DNA from: Zingiber officinale
Taxonomy: Eukaryota; Streptophyta; Magnoliopsida; Zingiberales; Zingiberaceae
Direction: 5' to 3'
Assembly (NCBI RefSeq): GCF_018446385.1
Contig: NC_056001.1
Location: forward strand, 6,963,600-7,027,599
Length of the DNA: 64,000 bases
Positions 34,979-47,760 of the stretch are shown here, one piece after another. Within the stretch, counting starts at the first letter, position 1. The number at the start of each line of letters is the position of its first letter. The notes beneath the pieces are model-generated. The model ran no database searches. It saw only the letters and a program-made list of their open reading frames with translations, and was not told the DNA's origin. The translations under genes and the position numbers were made by a program.

Positions 34979-35484
34979 TTCTAGGGACATGTAATAATGC
35001 ACACAAAAATATATAAAATTAAAAAATTTAATCAATATTACCTTTAAATTTTACTTCGACGTATTTGAAGGTGTACTTATTATTTTGTACCATAAATAAA
35101 TACGTGTTGAGTGACATATGTTGAAAATTATATAAAATAAAAAATTATGATTAAAAAAATAATAAATAAAATTGATTAAAAAAATGTAAATTAAAATTAA
35201 ATAAATTTGAAAACAAAGAAGGAAATAACTCGATATTAAAAAAGGAAGATAACTTGTTTTTTCTTTTCTTTTGCGATTTCTTCTATTTGATTCCTGATTA
35301 TGATTGTCTTATCAGCAAGATGTTTCATTTCATTTTCTATGAATAAAAAATTTGTCCAATTCATATATTGAATTTGCATGATCGATTCAAGAGGGTAGAA
35401 AAGTCATTTCAAAGGGAGACAAAAGGGGATTTGTGTTAGGGGAGGGGGGAGAAGCAATTTACTTATATATTGATGTGAGCTGTT

Positions 35485-36143
35485 TTTCCCACCTTCTGAC
35501 ACATCCCTTCCCAGCCTCCACTCCAAAAATTACACTTATAACCTTTGTCATTTCTTTTGTTTTTTTTTAAATTTTGTTTGTTTATTCAAAAAAAAAAAAA
35601 GCAAAATTAATAAAAAATATTGCTGGGCCCGGCCAATTTTTTTTTATTGATTTTAAAAAAAAACAAAATTAATAAAAAAAAATGTTGGGTCAGTAAAAAT
35701 TTATTTTAGATTTGTTTATTTTTTTTATTAATTTAAGCTTTTTAACAAAAAAAAAACAAAACTAATAAAAAAATATTGGGGGCCGCAAAAAAATTGTATA
35801 TTGGGGGTGTGAAAATAAAAATAAAAATTATTTTTTTATTGTTAACAAAAAAAATAAAACCAATTAAAAAAATAATATTGTTAACATAAAAAATTTATTT
35901 TAGTTTTGTTTTTTTTAACAAAAAAAAACATAACTAATAAAAAAAAATATTGGGGCCGGTCAAAAAAAAATTGTGCATTGGGAGTGCTAAAATAAAAAAT
36001 TTGTTTGTTTTTTTATTATTAACAAAAAAAATAAAATCAATTTAAAAAATAACAAATAACAAATAAAGTATAAAAGGGTATAAATGTGAATATCATTAAA
36101 TTTTTGATGAGTCAAGGAGATGAATGTGTCAGATGGGTGGGAG
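35485..36143. repeat. Foldback element with internal A/T-tract repeats (copy 2)
   Basis: Same as 4531-5189. Confidence 0.5.
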
Positions 36144-36870
36144 AAGCAAATTACTTCTAAAAATATAATGAAAGAGAGGATTGGATTACAAAGGGAATTT
36201 ATATTATAAGTGGATTATAATTGACATTTTAGGAAATTGAAGAGTGAGTAAGAAATAAATGAGAAATTGCGATTTCAAATCGAGCTTCTGGTTTGGGATC
36301 GAAATGAGGGCTAGTAATAATTGCAATATCACGCGTCGATTCAGATGGCAGGCAAAATAGGAATGCTGCGGAGCAAATGTCGCGTTAAAAACCCTGGCAA
36401 AGAACGGCAGGCAGAGGAGGAGAAAGAGGAAGAACCAGAGGAAGAATAACGACGACGGGCTTTCTCTCCTCCTATTCCCGCCGTTTCCATCTCCTTGTAC
36501 GCAAAGAGCAAGAATTCGAACGCCATGGGCGCTTAGAGATCCCTTTTCGGTTTATTTTGATCCCTAGAAGTTGCAGAAGAAGAAAAAAAATCTCGCATTT
36601 CTGCATCCCCGATTTCCAGGACGGGAACAAACACGAATTTTGGGGCATTTACTTGAAAAAAGTTCATCTTTTGGTTGATTTTGCAATCCATTTTTTTTCT
36701 CTACAATTGCAGAAGGAGAGCTTCACCATCTGATTGCTTCGTCGTCGCCATAATTCAGGAAGGGATTCTAGAATTTAGGGTTGAAAGTTTCTTCTTGTAT
36801 GTGAAATTATCATCGATCTTCTTTTTTTCTTTTTTTATCTCTGGGAGTTGGAGTAGAAGTAGGCGACAAG

Positions 36871-38820
36871 ATGATGGGCGATGGCGGGGTAAAGCAGACA
36901 CTGGCGAAGCCAATCTTATTGGCGGACCAGGTGACGAAGTGGGCGGACGACGCGCACTCGTTCCGGCAGGAGTGCATGGAACTGAAGGCGAAGACGGAGC
37001 GCTTGGCGGGGCTGCTGCGGCAGGCCGCGCGATCAGAACTCTACGAGCGGCCTGCTCGCCGCATCATGAACGACACCGAACAGGTGCTCGACAAGGCGCT
37101 TGCCCTCGTCCTCAAGTGTCGCGCCAATGGCTTCGTCCGCCGCATCTTCACCATCATCCCCGCCGCGGCCTTCAAGAAGATGTCCACGCAGCTCGACAAC
37201 TCCGTCGGCGATGTCTCCTGGCTCATCCGCGTCTCTTCCTCTGCCGCTGGCTCTGACGACGACATCCACCTTGGCCTCCCGCCCATCGCCCAAAACGAGC
37301 CCATTCTATTCCTAATCTGGGAGCAGATCGCCACTCTCCTCACCGGCACTCTGGAATCTCGTGCCGACGCCGCTGCCAGCCTCGTCTCCCTCGCCCGCGA
37401 CAACGACCGCTACGGCAAGCTTATTATCGAGGAGGACGGCGTCGGCCCTCTCCTCCGTCTCATCAAGGAAGGCCATCTCGAGGGCCAGGAGAGCGCCGCC
37501 CACGCCATCGGCCTCCTCGCCCGCGACCCCGACAGCGTTGAAGCGATGGTACTCGCAGGCGTCTGTTCCACCTTCGCCAAAGTCCTCAAGGAGGGACCTA
37601 TGAAGGTCCAGGCTATGGTCGCTTGGGCCGTGTCGGAGCTTGCAGTCAGCCACCCCAAATGCCAGGACGTCTTCGCGCAGAACAACGTGGTCCGCCTCCT
37701 CGTTGGTCACCTGGCCTTTGAGACCGTGCAGGAACACAGCAAGTACACCATCCCCTCCAAGGGCATGTCCATCCACTCCGTCGTCATGGCCAATAGCACC
37801 ACTTCTACTGCGGCCGGGAATGACCCCATTGCAGCCGTTTCCGACACCTCTGACCAAGCCGTCGTCAAGCACCCTGCCGCCTCTCAATCGCAGTGCGCCA
37901 ACATAAACGAGATGCATTCCGTCATCCAGTCCACCATGGCATCCAAATCCAACAAGACCCCCACCAATTCCAATACCCATAACCCCTCCGCCAGCGGCAA
38001 CACCAAGCACCACCCTGTCTCCTTGGCCGGCGTCAGCATCAAGGGGCGCGAGTTCGAGGAGCCCGCCACCAAGGCCTACATGAAGGCCATGTCCGCCAAG
38101 GCTCTGTGTCAACTCTGCAAGGGCAATCTATCCGTCTGCAAAAACATCACTGAATCCAGAGCTATCCTTTGTTTTTCAGTTCTCATTGAGAAAGGCACAG
38201 ACGAGGTGCAGTACTACTCCGCGATGGCCTTGATGGAGATTGCGCGTGTTGCCGAGCAGCATTCCGAGCTACGGCGGTCCGCCTTCAAGCCAAGTTCCCC
38301 TGCAGCCCGTGCAGTGGTCGACCAGATTCTCAGAATCGTGAAGAAAGCAGACGATGACCTCCTTGTGCCCTGCATTGTAGCTTTGGGTTGTCTGTCGAGG
38401 ACCTTTCGGGCCACTGAGACCAGGATCATCGCTCCATTGGTGAAGTTACTCGACGAAACAGAGGCTGTCGTTGCAAAAGAGGCTGCTATTGCCTTGACTA
38501 AATTTGCTTGCTCAGACAACTACCTCCACCTGGATCATTCCAAGGCGATCATCAATGCAGGAGGCACCAAACACCTAGTGCAGCTGGTTTACTTTGGAGA
38601 GCATTTGGTTCAGATTTCAGCTTTGATATTGTTGTGCTACATTGCTCTCCATGTGCCCGATAGTGAGGCATTAGCGCAGGCTGAGGTGCTGACAGTGCTT
38701 GAGTGGACTTCCAAGCAAGCGTACATGGTTCAGGATCCAACAGTTGATCATTTGTTACCGGAAGCAAAGGTTAGATTGGAGCTTTACCAAGCAAGGGGTA
38801 ATAACAGAGGATACCATTAA
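36871..38820 (+). CDS. ARO: ARMADILLO REPEAT ONLY (ARO) protein (copy 2)
   Basis: Same intronless 649-residue ARO protein as 5925-7874, with identical translation as far as read: N-terminal family block, armadillo repeats from about 165, variable linker at about 310-380, second repeat block. The leader differs by 8 bp in a T-run (about 36,823-36,840). This puts the upstream open frame (36,675 onward) out of phase with the ATG, so the start at 36,871 is the only shared one. It lies 2.8 kb upstream of the second ACBP gene in the same orientation. Confidence 0.93.
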   Translation: MMGDGGVKQTLAKPILLADQVTKWADDAHSFRQECMELKAKTERLAGLLRQAARSELYERPARRIMNDTEQVLDKALALVLKCRANGFVRRIFTIIPAAAFKKMSTQLDNSVGDVSWLIRVSSSAAGSDDDIHLGLPPIAQNEPILFLIWEQIATLLTGTLESRADAAASLVSLARDNDRYGKLIIEEDGVGPLLRLIKEGHLEGQESAAHAIGLLARDPDSVEAMVLAGVCSTFAKVLKEGPMKVQAMVAWAVSELAVSHPKCQDVFAQNNVVRLLVGHLAFETVQEHSKYTIPSKGMSIHSVVMANSTTSTAAGNDPIAAVSDTSDQAVVKHPAASQSQCANINEMHSVIQSTMASKSNKTPTNSNTHNPSASGNTKHHPVSLAGVSIKGREFEEPATKAYMKAMSAKALCQLCKGNLSVCKNITESRAILCFSVLIEKGTDEVQYYSAMALMEIARVAEQHSELRRSAFKPSSPAARAVVDQILRIVKKADDDLLVPCIVALGCLSRTFRATETRIIAPLVKLLDETEAVVAKEAAIALTKFACSDNYLHLDHSKAIINAGGTKHLVQLVYFGEHLVQISALILLCYIALHVPDSEALAQAEVLTVLEWTSKQAYMVQDPTVDHLLPEAKVRLELYQARGNNRGYH

Positions 38821-40063
38821 CCATTCTTCTCATAGATTGACAGACAGGGTAAAGGGCTGTATGCCCAACTTTGCAACTCTTTCTTTGCTCAAGGTCGATG
38901 AATGTACATAATTTGAGGTTACCTGTATATGCATTTTTATGCACAGGGGTTTATCTGTTCCTAATCTAGTATTTAGTTGTTGGAAGATATCTGTTCCTAT
39001 AATTTTTTAGTGTACCATATAGTCTGCAAATTTTAGAGTCTGAGACAGTGTGTTGGTTTCTTTCAGTTGGAACTTGTATTAGTTGTGGATCGTATTTGGT
39101 AACTTGATGTCTTTAGTCTCTTCAATCTGCATGTTCTTCTCTTTTCATGCTCTTCAGTTTGAAAAATACTCTACTGGTCTTGGTGTGTTGTGAAATATTT
39201 GTTTTCTTTCTGTCAGTATAAAGAACTTGAACTGCCTGGCACGTTTTCAAGTTATCAGAAATTAGTGGTTTAATGGTGCAGAACCCCCCTGCTTCTTTTG
39301 GACTTGCATTAATTTTGCACCAGCAAGGTTTACAAACCCCCCTGCCTCTTTTGGACTTGGGACCAGATGCCAGTCGAGCGCACCATGGTTCAACCAACCG
39401 GAAAACCCAATAACCAGCAGGCCTTCAGTATTCTTTCTGTGTGCTAGTTTTGGATACAGAAACCTAATTTCCTCATGGGTAGTGCATTCAACTTTTGTTT
39501 ATCTGCATGTTGATTTTTCCTACAAAGATATGCATGAACTCAATTCTCCGTTGTCACTCGACTCATCGTTGATTTTGAATTTTGTTATGATCAAGGTGAT
39601 GCTTGACTAGAGTCTAGAAACTTTCAATTCTTGCAAACCACATTGTTTTCTCTGGAATTCGTCTTTAAGCTTTCTTTCGGCAACTATGGCAGATTAGTGC
39701 TTCCAATTGTTGTATTCTGCTATTTTCTGAAAGAATTTTCTATCTGCTTTGCAAACCTTGACGTACTCCGAGTCAGAAATTTCAAGACTCCTGTACAAAA
39801 AAAAAATGAAATATTGATTTTTTTTTTTTTTAAACTCCTTTTGCATTCTATCCTTCTTGTTCTCTTCTAGTCTGTGGGTGACAAACAAATGCTGATTTCC
39901 AATTTTTTTTTATCAATATTCTATAGTTAAATTTTATTCTTGTTCTCTTAACAAGTTTTAATTGCCTTTTGATGCTCCTCTTAATTAACATTGGAGAGGG
40001 TTTTAATATTTGAGTCAATACATAAATTAAATATGTTTAGTATTTTTTTATCTAATCTAGTAC
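38821..40063 (+). other. ARO 3' UTR and spacer (copy 2)
   Basis: Same as 7875-9117, without visible genes. Confidence 0.4.
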
Positions 40064-40599
40064 TGATCCTGTCCGAAAATCGAAAAGACGGATATTAGAG
40101 ACATGACGCTCTTGTTGACTTTCGGTAGACTTAACTTCCGTCTGCAACACAAGCAACGTCGGTGTCAGAGAAACATACCTCCGCCGATGCTTAGACCCCC
40201 TCTTTATATAGGGCTCCTGTAGCATGTGTGCACGTTTATTAAAGCGGACACGTTTTCCCTAGAAAGATATGTCGATAAAGTGTCCCTGCCACAATATCTT
40301 AATGGGTCAAGTATATCTCTGAAGTGACAGTGGAAGCTTCCGTCGTACGATTCTTTGTCTGACCATGCCGTCTGTCATCGATACTAACTCCCAAAAGGAT
40401 GTCGAAGAATATCCCGCTATGTCTGTTGCTTGGCCGAACGTCGGTTTGATTACTTCGTGTCGGAGATGGTGAGTCGGTGCTCAACCCACGATCAGAATAT
40501 GCCCCGCCCGACCGGCCAAGACCATTCATTCATTGACCGTCTTAATTTTGACTTCCATTGACCTTCATCGTGACAACGGAACGAGACCCCTCGTCATCA
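40064..40599 (-). mobile_element. Solo-LTR fossil, shortened (copy 2)
   Basis: Same element as 9118-10,067, with both outer ends kept but only about 536 bp long against about 950. The TATA motif part is present, while most of the related GAGCGG/CTCGGCC units are not. Broken remnant without coding sequence. Confidence 0.55.
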
Positions 40600-41587
40600 C
40601 CGTATTAAATATAATATTCAGATTTCATATTAATTTTACCATCCTTCCATATTTTATTCAATTTCTATTACTTAAAATAATGACACAATTTTAATTAGCT
40701 ATTGATCCAATTTTTAATCCATTCGCTTTTCTTCTTCCTCCACTTATTTCCCTAGCAATATTAAAATCCAAAAGGTTGCTTAAAAAAAGGAGCAAAGCAA
40801 TAGGAGAAAATTTGCCAAATTCGTTCCTTAAAAAAATTGGTAAAAAGTGGGCCCACTTTCTGATTATATTCCAAATTTATACCATGCGTTAAAAAGTGAG
40901 ACTCTAAGTATTCCTCCCCCCCTTGCCTTACTCAAGCATATCTCTACCCACACATTCCTCCAAGCAACCAAACTAACAATTCTCCTCCCAAGACGTTCCC
41001 TGTCAGTCTATCTTTTGCCTCGTCATTTCCTCTCATCCTCATCCAAGCAACCAAACGAACAATTCTCCTCTCCTCTCCTCTCCTCTCAAGTCGTTGCTCC
41101 ATCGGTCCCCATCCCCACCAACTTCCCATTAATTAGCAGCCATCAAAATGCTAAGAAATTATATTTTTTAAAAGCAAACAAACGGAAATTGGAATCCCTT
41201 CCACCACCTCGCAATGCTGATAATTGTCTAATGCACCGAACGAATATACCAGATTTTAGACGCTGCCTTGTAGTTGTCGCTCTCAGCAAACGCTTTACCC
41301 TGCCTGACGGAGCCGGCGGCTTCGAGCCGCCAATAATGCCACGGCGCGAAACCGACAATAATGTAGCCGGTGGCTCCGTCTGTACGCGTTAAGAGCCAGA
41401 CGCAAACGGCCACGATCGATTCAATCTTGTCCAGCGCGACTTCTAAAGATATCGCAGTTACAGATCATCATCAGCTAAGCGGCGTTAAGAATCCCAAATT
41501 AAAGAAAAGCCAGCGCGGTAACTGCTCGCACGTAAGCCGGGAAGATACCCTTTGGCGCCCTTCGTTCTCCACGTTTCCTCTCTGTCT

Positions 41588-41619
<32 letters not shown>

Positions 41620-41663
41620 CACCTTTTGCCACTTTTGCCGTGGAGAACTGGGAGGAGCTAACA
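40600..41663 (+). promoter_or_regulatory. Spacer and ACBP promoter/leader with CT-repeat (copy 2)
   Basis: Same as 10,068-11,131. The (CT)n tract lies at about 41,583-41,621. Confidence 0.45.
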
Positions 41664-44600
41664 ATGGATTTCTTGGAGGAATTTCTACTTACTGCGCTGA
41701 TCTCCGTCCTGCTCGCCTTCCTCTTTGGGAGCTTCTCCGCCGACAGGCCAGAGGCGGCATCTGCCGCGGCGGAGGATTTTGAGCCCCGGCCGAGGGCCTT
41801 GAATCCGATCCAGGCGGAGGAGGTGGAGGGGAAGTCGTCGGTCGTTGCCCTTGGTGAATCCAATTGCACGGATGCCGAGGCCGTTGAGGTCGAGGAGGAA
41901 CGATCGGATGCGAATGGATTGGAAAAGGACGGGGTTGTTGTTGGATTCGACCGCAAGAATGAAGAGTTTTTTGACGGGGTAGTCGGGAATGGAAGAATTG
42001 AGGATGATTTAGCGGAGCCGGGTGAAGCAAAACGGGCGGAGCAAGTCGCGGAACTGGGCGGCGAACTGGTTGGAAACAAGGAAGAGGCGGGGCATGTTGA
42101 CGAGGGTAATTGGAAATCGTTGCTTCAAGGGGAGGATGAATGGGAAGGGATCGAGAGAAGCGATACGGAGAAATTATTTCGAACCGCGAGCGAGTTCGTC
42201 GGCAGCGAGGTAGGTGGAGAGGCAGTGTCGAAACTGAGTAATGAAGTGCAAATGCAGTTGTACGGACTGCATAAGGTTGCGACCGAAGGGCCGTGCAATG
42301 AGCCACAACCCCTGATTTTGATGATGTCTGCTCGCGCCAAATGGTACTGTGGGATACTTGTCGTTACTCTCGCTCCCTCGTTGATTTCTTCGCGTGATAT
42401 AATTCGTTTTAGTGCCATTGCTGACTGATCTGGAATTTTGTTTTCGATTTGGATCTTGTGAGTCCTTTGCGAACTTTGTGGCAAGTAGGCATTAGATGCA
42501 TTACTCTTGCTGAATTTGTCTATAGCACGAAATGTTGTTTTTTTGCTGCTTCGGTAATCAATGTATTAGCGTTAGGCTTTAATCGTATTTTATTTTGTAA
42601 TGTTAGAACCAGGAGCTGACCACCACCAACTGTAGGTATAGGAATAAACACTTACACGTCCTTTTGCCCAAGGAATAAACACTTACACGCCCCTTAGTGA
42701 CCGACGGATGGCTAGTACATGGATTGTGGTTGCCACGAGGTTTGGAGATCAATTCCTAGCTAGTAGCTAGGTTACTATCCTTTCTCATGTACTGGTCACT
42801 GTTCAGATTAATAGTCATTCATGATTTACCTCTTTTCTCATTGTCTGCGGACGGATTGTGAGGAGGCGTCTGGGTGAGCATTATCATCTTTTGCCACCAT
42901 GCCACCCGGAATAAACACTTACACGTCTCCACGGGATGCCCAAACGGATCAATTCCCGGCTGGCGCATGTCTTCGGGAAAAAAATACTCCTCTCACCTCC
43001 TAACCAACTTGGCGGTTGACTATAAGTTAACTTTATGATTTACCTCCTGTTATAGAAACTAGGGGCGAGCCTGGGATGAGCGTAATCATCTTTTGCTACT
43101 AAAAGCATAAGTAGTTACACGCCCCCAAGGGTATAGCTGAGGTGGTAAGTGGATGAAGATTTACCACTTGAGGTCGAGGAGTCAAACCTCGGGACTGGCG
43201 GGGCATAAATTGGGGCATAAATCTCTGCATCCTGTATAACTCACCCCTATCCACTTATCTCCTTAGTCACTGTGATTTACCTACTCCATGGTCCTGAGGC
43301 GGGCTGGTGGAGGCATGGGGGCGAGTGCTTCGCCTTTTTGCCACCGGAATAAACTTTGACACGTAGCGTATGACCTTTTGCAGAAAAAGAATAAACACTT
43401 AGGGTGCGTTTGGTTTGCCCCATTTTTATTTTCATTTTCTGAAAAACGCGTGTTTTTCATTTTTTAGAAAATGACTTTTCCGCGTTTTTATGAAAACAGA
43501 AAACAGCGTAGAAAACGCAAACCAAACGCCCCCTTAGAGAGGCAGAGGAGCTGAGCTAGCCACAAGATAGATATCTTTGGAGGATTAGCTTCCTGAGAAT
43601 TCCTTCAGTACAAATGAAATTCATCCCTATACAGAGACCACCTCTAGGAAATCTTCTCTGTTTGAGCAGATAGGGGGCATCATCACCATTCCCAAATGCA
43701 CGCACTGTTAGGCTAGTTAATTGTCGTCCTTCTGAAAACTGGGAGCTGCAATTGTTACATCTATGCGAATGCTGATAGGTGGATATCTGGGCATCAAGAT
43801 TTGTCAAATTTATTTTTTGTTCAAGTGTATTTCTCCATCTTGATCTGAACAGGAACTGTGTTTAGCCAAGAGTTCAAATTGATGATAAAGTAGAAATTCA
43901 TGCTGCTGCATGGAAATTATTCTTTTGGTCATAGTGAATATTTTTGTCATTTGAGCAAATTCTAGTGCTTCGTTGATCCACTGTCAATGTGCTGGGAAGC
44001 CACCTTTTTTCCCTCAAGAAAACCACTGTTCTCAATCAGATATCTGATTCTGCTCTCTATTTCACTGCAAGCATATTTTTGGCATGTTTCATTAATTATG
44101 CATTACTGTCTTTAATATTGTATATATCATCATTTTTTGTTTAGCAGAATAACAGGAGATTGAAGTTCAGATATGCCTTATTTTTTAGTTCAGAATTTTA
44201 TGCATGTGATGAAGTATGCTCTCTATTGTACTAGGTATTCATGGCAGCAACTAGGAAATATGAATCCAGAAGCTGCTATGGAACACTATATCAATCTTCT
44301 TACTGAAAGTATTCCTGAATGGATGGTGGAGACGTCCAAAGTAATTCAGACACAAACTTTTTTTTATTAACTTTTGAGGTGAGCTAATGTACTATGAGTT
44401 CATAATGTAGGTGGAAGACAAAGGTCATGATGCCAATGATCCTCCTGCAGCAGATGTCTTGAAAATAGGTCATGTTGAGCCAAAGTCCTCTCAATCTAAA
44501 TCTGGAACTGAAATGTAATATCCTTAATCATTGCCCTATAGTCTGTCAGTTGGATTTAGAGATATTTCTTATCAGCTTCTTTGTTTGCACCGTAGCATCA

Positions 44601-45967
44601 GTTGAATAATGTCATGATTTGCAGTGTAGAAAATTCGTCATCTGCAGCTGTCACTGAAAATCTAGAGGCAGGTTCCCAACTTTTAAAACAAGGTGAGTAT
44701 GTTCTTGACATTAATTCCTGGAGTATAAATATGATAGATGTTTTTGTAGGTTGAAGATTCAAGTTTTGATAAGGACCTATATAAGTTGTTCATAAGGTCT
44801 CAGGTTCAAATTCTGTCTTTCCAATGGTTTTAATAAGGACCTATATGAGTTGTTAATCAGCATGAGAGAAATGTTTCTATAGCTCATTAGATTAATTCTA
44901 CGTGCACTGAAGAATCTGAAAGTCTAGCCATTAGCTAATGGGATTTAGGTTCCCAACACCTCAACGTAAGTAGCTCATTAGATGAACGGTGGCACTTTCT
45001 ATGAAGGAAACTAACTATGATGTTAGAAAGGAGTTGAATGCAGGCTGTGTACCTGATTTTAGGTGTAACAAACAGCTTGCTGTATGTTGCCTGTGTTATA
45101 GCTCTATACCTGATTTTAGATGTAACAATCCAGATGCTGTATGTTATCTGTCATATCTGTATACCTGATTTTAGGTGTAACAAACAGCTTGCCATATGTT
45201 ACCTGTGTTATTTTTGTGATATTATACTGTGCATAAGCATATACTTAATTTATGTTATAACATATGAAAATCTTGTGTTACTAAATAATACAATGGAACG
45301 TTACTTTGCTAGTTGTAAAATCATAAAGCAATGATATAAGAACATTCAACATTCTCCTGTATGCTTCTGCAAACTATTGCACAGGTTCCTTCTCTCCCAT
45401 TCCACCCCCCATCATCTTCTATATCTCAGCTAATTTGTGAGTTTAGCTATGAAAGAAATGGAATTGCAAAGTGAAAAGATATATTACCATTATTCCTCTT
45501 GGATACAACCTGGAATTTGAATAAATGGAGAATTTCTCTTACATATGGGTGAGGATCTAGATAATGACAAATATGTTTACTGGAATCTTGATTTTGCATG
45601 TGTTCATCTCATAGTTATATTGTTTTATCATTCATGGCCATATTTTTTAAGACACTCACTGCACCAACCAAATGGAGAGGAATGCATGAATTAGATGTTG
45701 TAGAAAATTAACACAATTTTGCACTGAAGTGGGTTAAGATGAGTCCTTTCCATTCAAAAGTGATTTTGGGCCTTTTCCACTTCAAAATTTGCGTATGATT
45801 TACATTGTCACGATTGAGCATCAACACTTTTTCTCCATTCATTCACCACTTAGTTTAGCAAATGCTACTTTTTTTCTTTTCATTTATTTTTCTAATTGGT
45901 GTATCATACAGGGTTGGCAAATATGTTGCTTTTCACCCTGATCTCACCTACTAGAGTGGCATTCTGA
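41664..45967 (+). CDS. ACBP3-like: Acyl-CoA-binding protein, class III / ACBP3-like (copy 2)
   Basis: Predicted as join(41664..42343, 44235..44340, 44411..44514, 44625..44692, 45912..45967), the counterpart of 11,132-15,729 with the same splice sites and protein: N-terminal hydrophobic helix (5-23), acidic linker, ACB domain (about 165-260) and an uncertain 18-codon last exon. The first intron is about 290 bp shorter because part of the SINE array and of the Tourist MITE are missing. Exons are unaffected. A few intronic substitutions distinguish it (for example near 44,732 and 44,791). Unlike copy 1, it is followed by the RH40-type helicase gene rather than by the unknown seven-exon gene. Confidence 0.85.
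42643..43401 (+). mobile_element. SINE array at one target sequence (copy 2, one unit mostly lost)
   Basis: Counterpart of 12,115-13,078. The 205 bp matching 12,134-12,338 are absent, leaving only the 3' tail of the first SINE (TTTTGCCCAAGG) between two target 16-mers. That scar shows a deletion, not an empty pre-insertion site. Confidence 0.7.
43402..43533. mobile_element. Tourist-like MITE (copy 2, 132 bp, internal deletion)
   Basis: Same ends and TTA flanks as 13,079-13,294, but 84 bp of the interior are missing. Confidence 0.85.
45050..45216 (+). repeat. Three tandem units of about 56 bp in ACBP intron 4 (copy 2)
   Basis: Same as 14,811-14,977. Confidence 0.8.
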
Positions 45968-47250
45968 ATTTATTACAAGCTTGGCCGAGCATGTCTCTGA
46001 GGAATTAATGCTCGAGTTTCAAATTGGTTCAATGTATAGTAGCTTGCTGGTGGTGCACAGGATTATTATTCGTCATAACTGGTGGATTGGATTGTCTTTT
46101 AGTGCTTGTTAAGTACTTGAGGTTGTATATATTGTATATATCTAGTAAACATCTGCCAGTGGAACAAGGGCAGCTTCCGTAAAGATTGTTCGTTTACAGT
46201 GCTCAAACTTTCAATTGTGCTTATCAGAAAAGATTAATGAAGGATGCCTGTTGAAATCTACTCCACTGACTCTTGCTCGACAAATAAGATTCGGCACAGT
46301 TGTATTTCGAGTAGTTTCTTAACACTAACAAAAGAAAAAGTTCAATGGGGAACTTGAGTTTCTCGAGGAATCATTCTAAAATTGTTCTAGTCACCATGTT
46401 TAACTTTTAAAGGAAATGATGGTCTTATGGTGAAAAATGATTTCTAAAAGCTTTTGGACAGGTCACTTAATCAGAGTTATATTTCACCTAAAAATCCCAT
46501 TGTTATCAATATTTATACCTCTCTTTTTAGGTGCAGTGCAGTCGCATTTTATGGAAATCGTTCACTAAATTAGAAAATACATATGACCTAAATGTGTTTT
46601 TCTTTTTTCTACTCTTTTTTTCTCTAAAATGATTATACGTTGACTCCTGGTGTCCTACATCGATCCCATAACTATTTGTAGAGAGTTAAATTAAAAAATC
46701 GAACATCCTATCAAATGAGACAATATTTCTACCGGTTTTATTAGAAATTGACCTTTGTCTATTTCTATATATCCATCCCGTAATGACTAATTTAATTATG
46801 TCCTAAATGCAACCTAAATATTCCTCCTTGCATTGATAAAAAGGGGCAATTAAGTTAGAAATGAATCTACCTCAATAATGATCAGAAATCTCATATTAAA
46901 GCACAATGTTAATCATCCTAATTAAAAATATATATATTAATAATTGCTTTGTCTAGTATAAATGAATTATATTTGAATAAATTTTAACTAAAAATCAAGA
47001 CTAAAAGGGCCCCTTAAAAAATAATATTTTAAATTTTAAGGATTATTAAACTAACTAGTTAAATTTAAAATTGGCAATTTAAAAATAATTATATATTCTT
47101 TTATTAGTAAATGTTGAAGGAACATGAATACACATCTTAGAATCACATTGCATCATCAATTTTTTTTTTTTTTATTTCGATCATTATAATTTAAGGAACA
47201 ATAATTGATGATGTATTTTTTTAAAAAATTATCTTATTATTAAAATCTTT
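45968..47250 (+). other. ACBP 3' region up to the end of the direct repeat
   Basis: Homologous to 15,730-17,020. No gene seen. Small T-run and 2-4 bp differences from copy 1 are scattered here. Confidence 0.4.
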
Positions 47251-47450
47251 TACCACTAGTTTGATAGTCTAATAAAATCAAACGTCATTGTTCTTATCGA
47301 GCCTAGATTTCCTTGTACAAAATATAATTAATATAAATTATTTATAGTTATAATGTGATTTCAATAGATTATATTACACATGATTGCACGATCACTAGTT
47401 AAAATAGTTTTACCACTAGTTTGATGGTCTAATAAAATCAAACCGCCATT
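47251..47450 (+). repeat. 33 bp direct repeats beside the repeat boundary
   Basis: TACCACTAGTTTGAT(A/G)GTCT followed by AATAAAATCAAAC occurs at 47,251-47,283 and again at 47,411-47,443. They start exactly where similarity to copy 1 stops. A decayed small transposon or a local duplication is possible. Confidence 0.6.
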
Positions 47451-47464
47451 GTTCTTATCCGTGA

Positions 47465-47760
47465 TTAGTTATGATCCTTCTTTAAATTTACTATCTCCCT
47501 TATGTTATAATTTAGATTGGAACGAGTGACTGAAAGTCACTCGAAGACCGTCCCTCTTAGCATTAGACTGTTTGACCACTTGCTCACCGTCAATAATTTT
47601 CGGGTGATTTTTGATCATCCATCCTAATATAAACTATAACTTAGATGGATGATAAATCTAAAAAATCATAACTAATTATGATTAAATTATCGTCATAATC
47701 TGACTATAATTACACAGGTTCATCTACTATTCTACTTTGTTGTGCACTAAAGGATGTTCT
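47465..47760. mobile_element. Decayed relative of the 3686-4024 MITE
   Basis: Shares the interior layout GTTATAATTTAG...GACTGAAAGTCACTCGAAG...AACTATAACTTAGATGG...ATAATCTGACTATAATTA with the foldback MITE at 3686-4024, but the outer inverted repeats are hard to see. Confidence 0.5.

Larger units (their letters stand above)
31105..47250 (+). repeat. Long direct repeat, copy 2
   Basis: Second copy of 1-17,020. It is about 0.9 kb shorter because of several indels, and every sizeable one is a lack in this copy. All three coding genes are intact and encode the same proteins as copy 1. Its first base here merely mirrors the window start: homology enters in the middle of what should be the TRAP-alpha 3' UTR, so 31,105 is not a junction. 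Similarity ends near 47,250, just before a 33 bp direct-repeat element. Confidence 0.95.
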
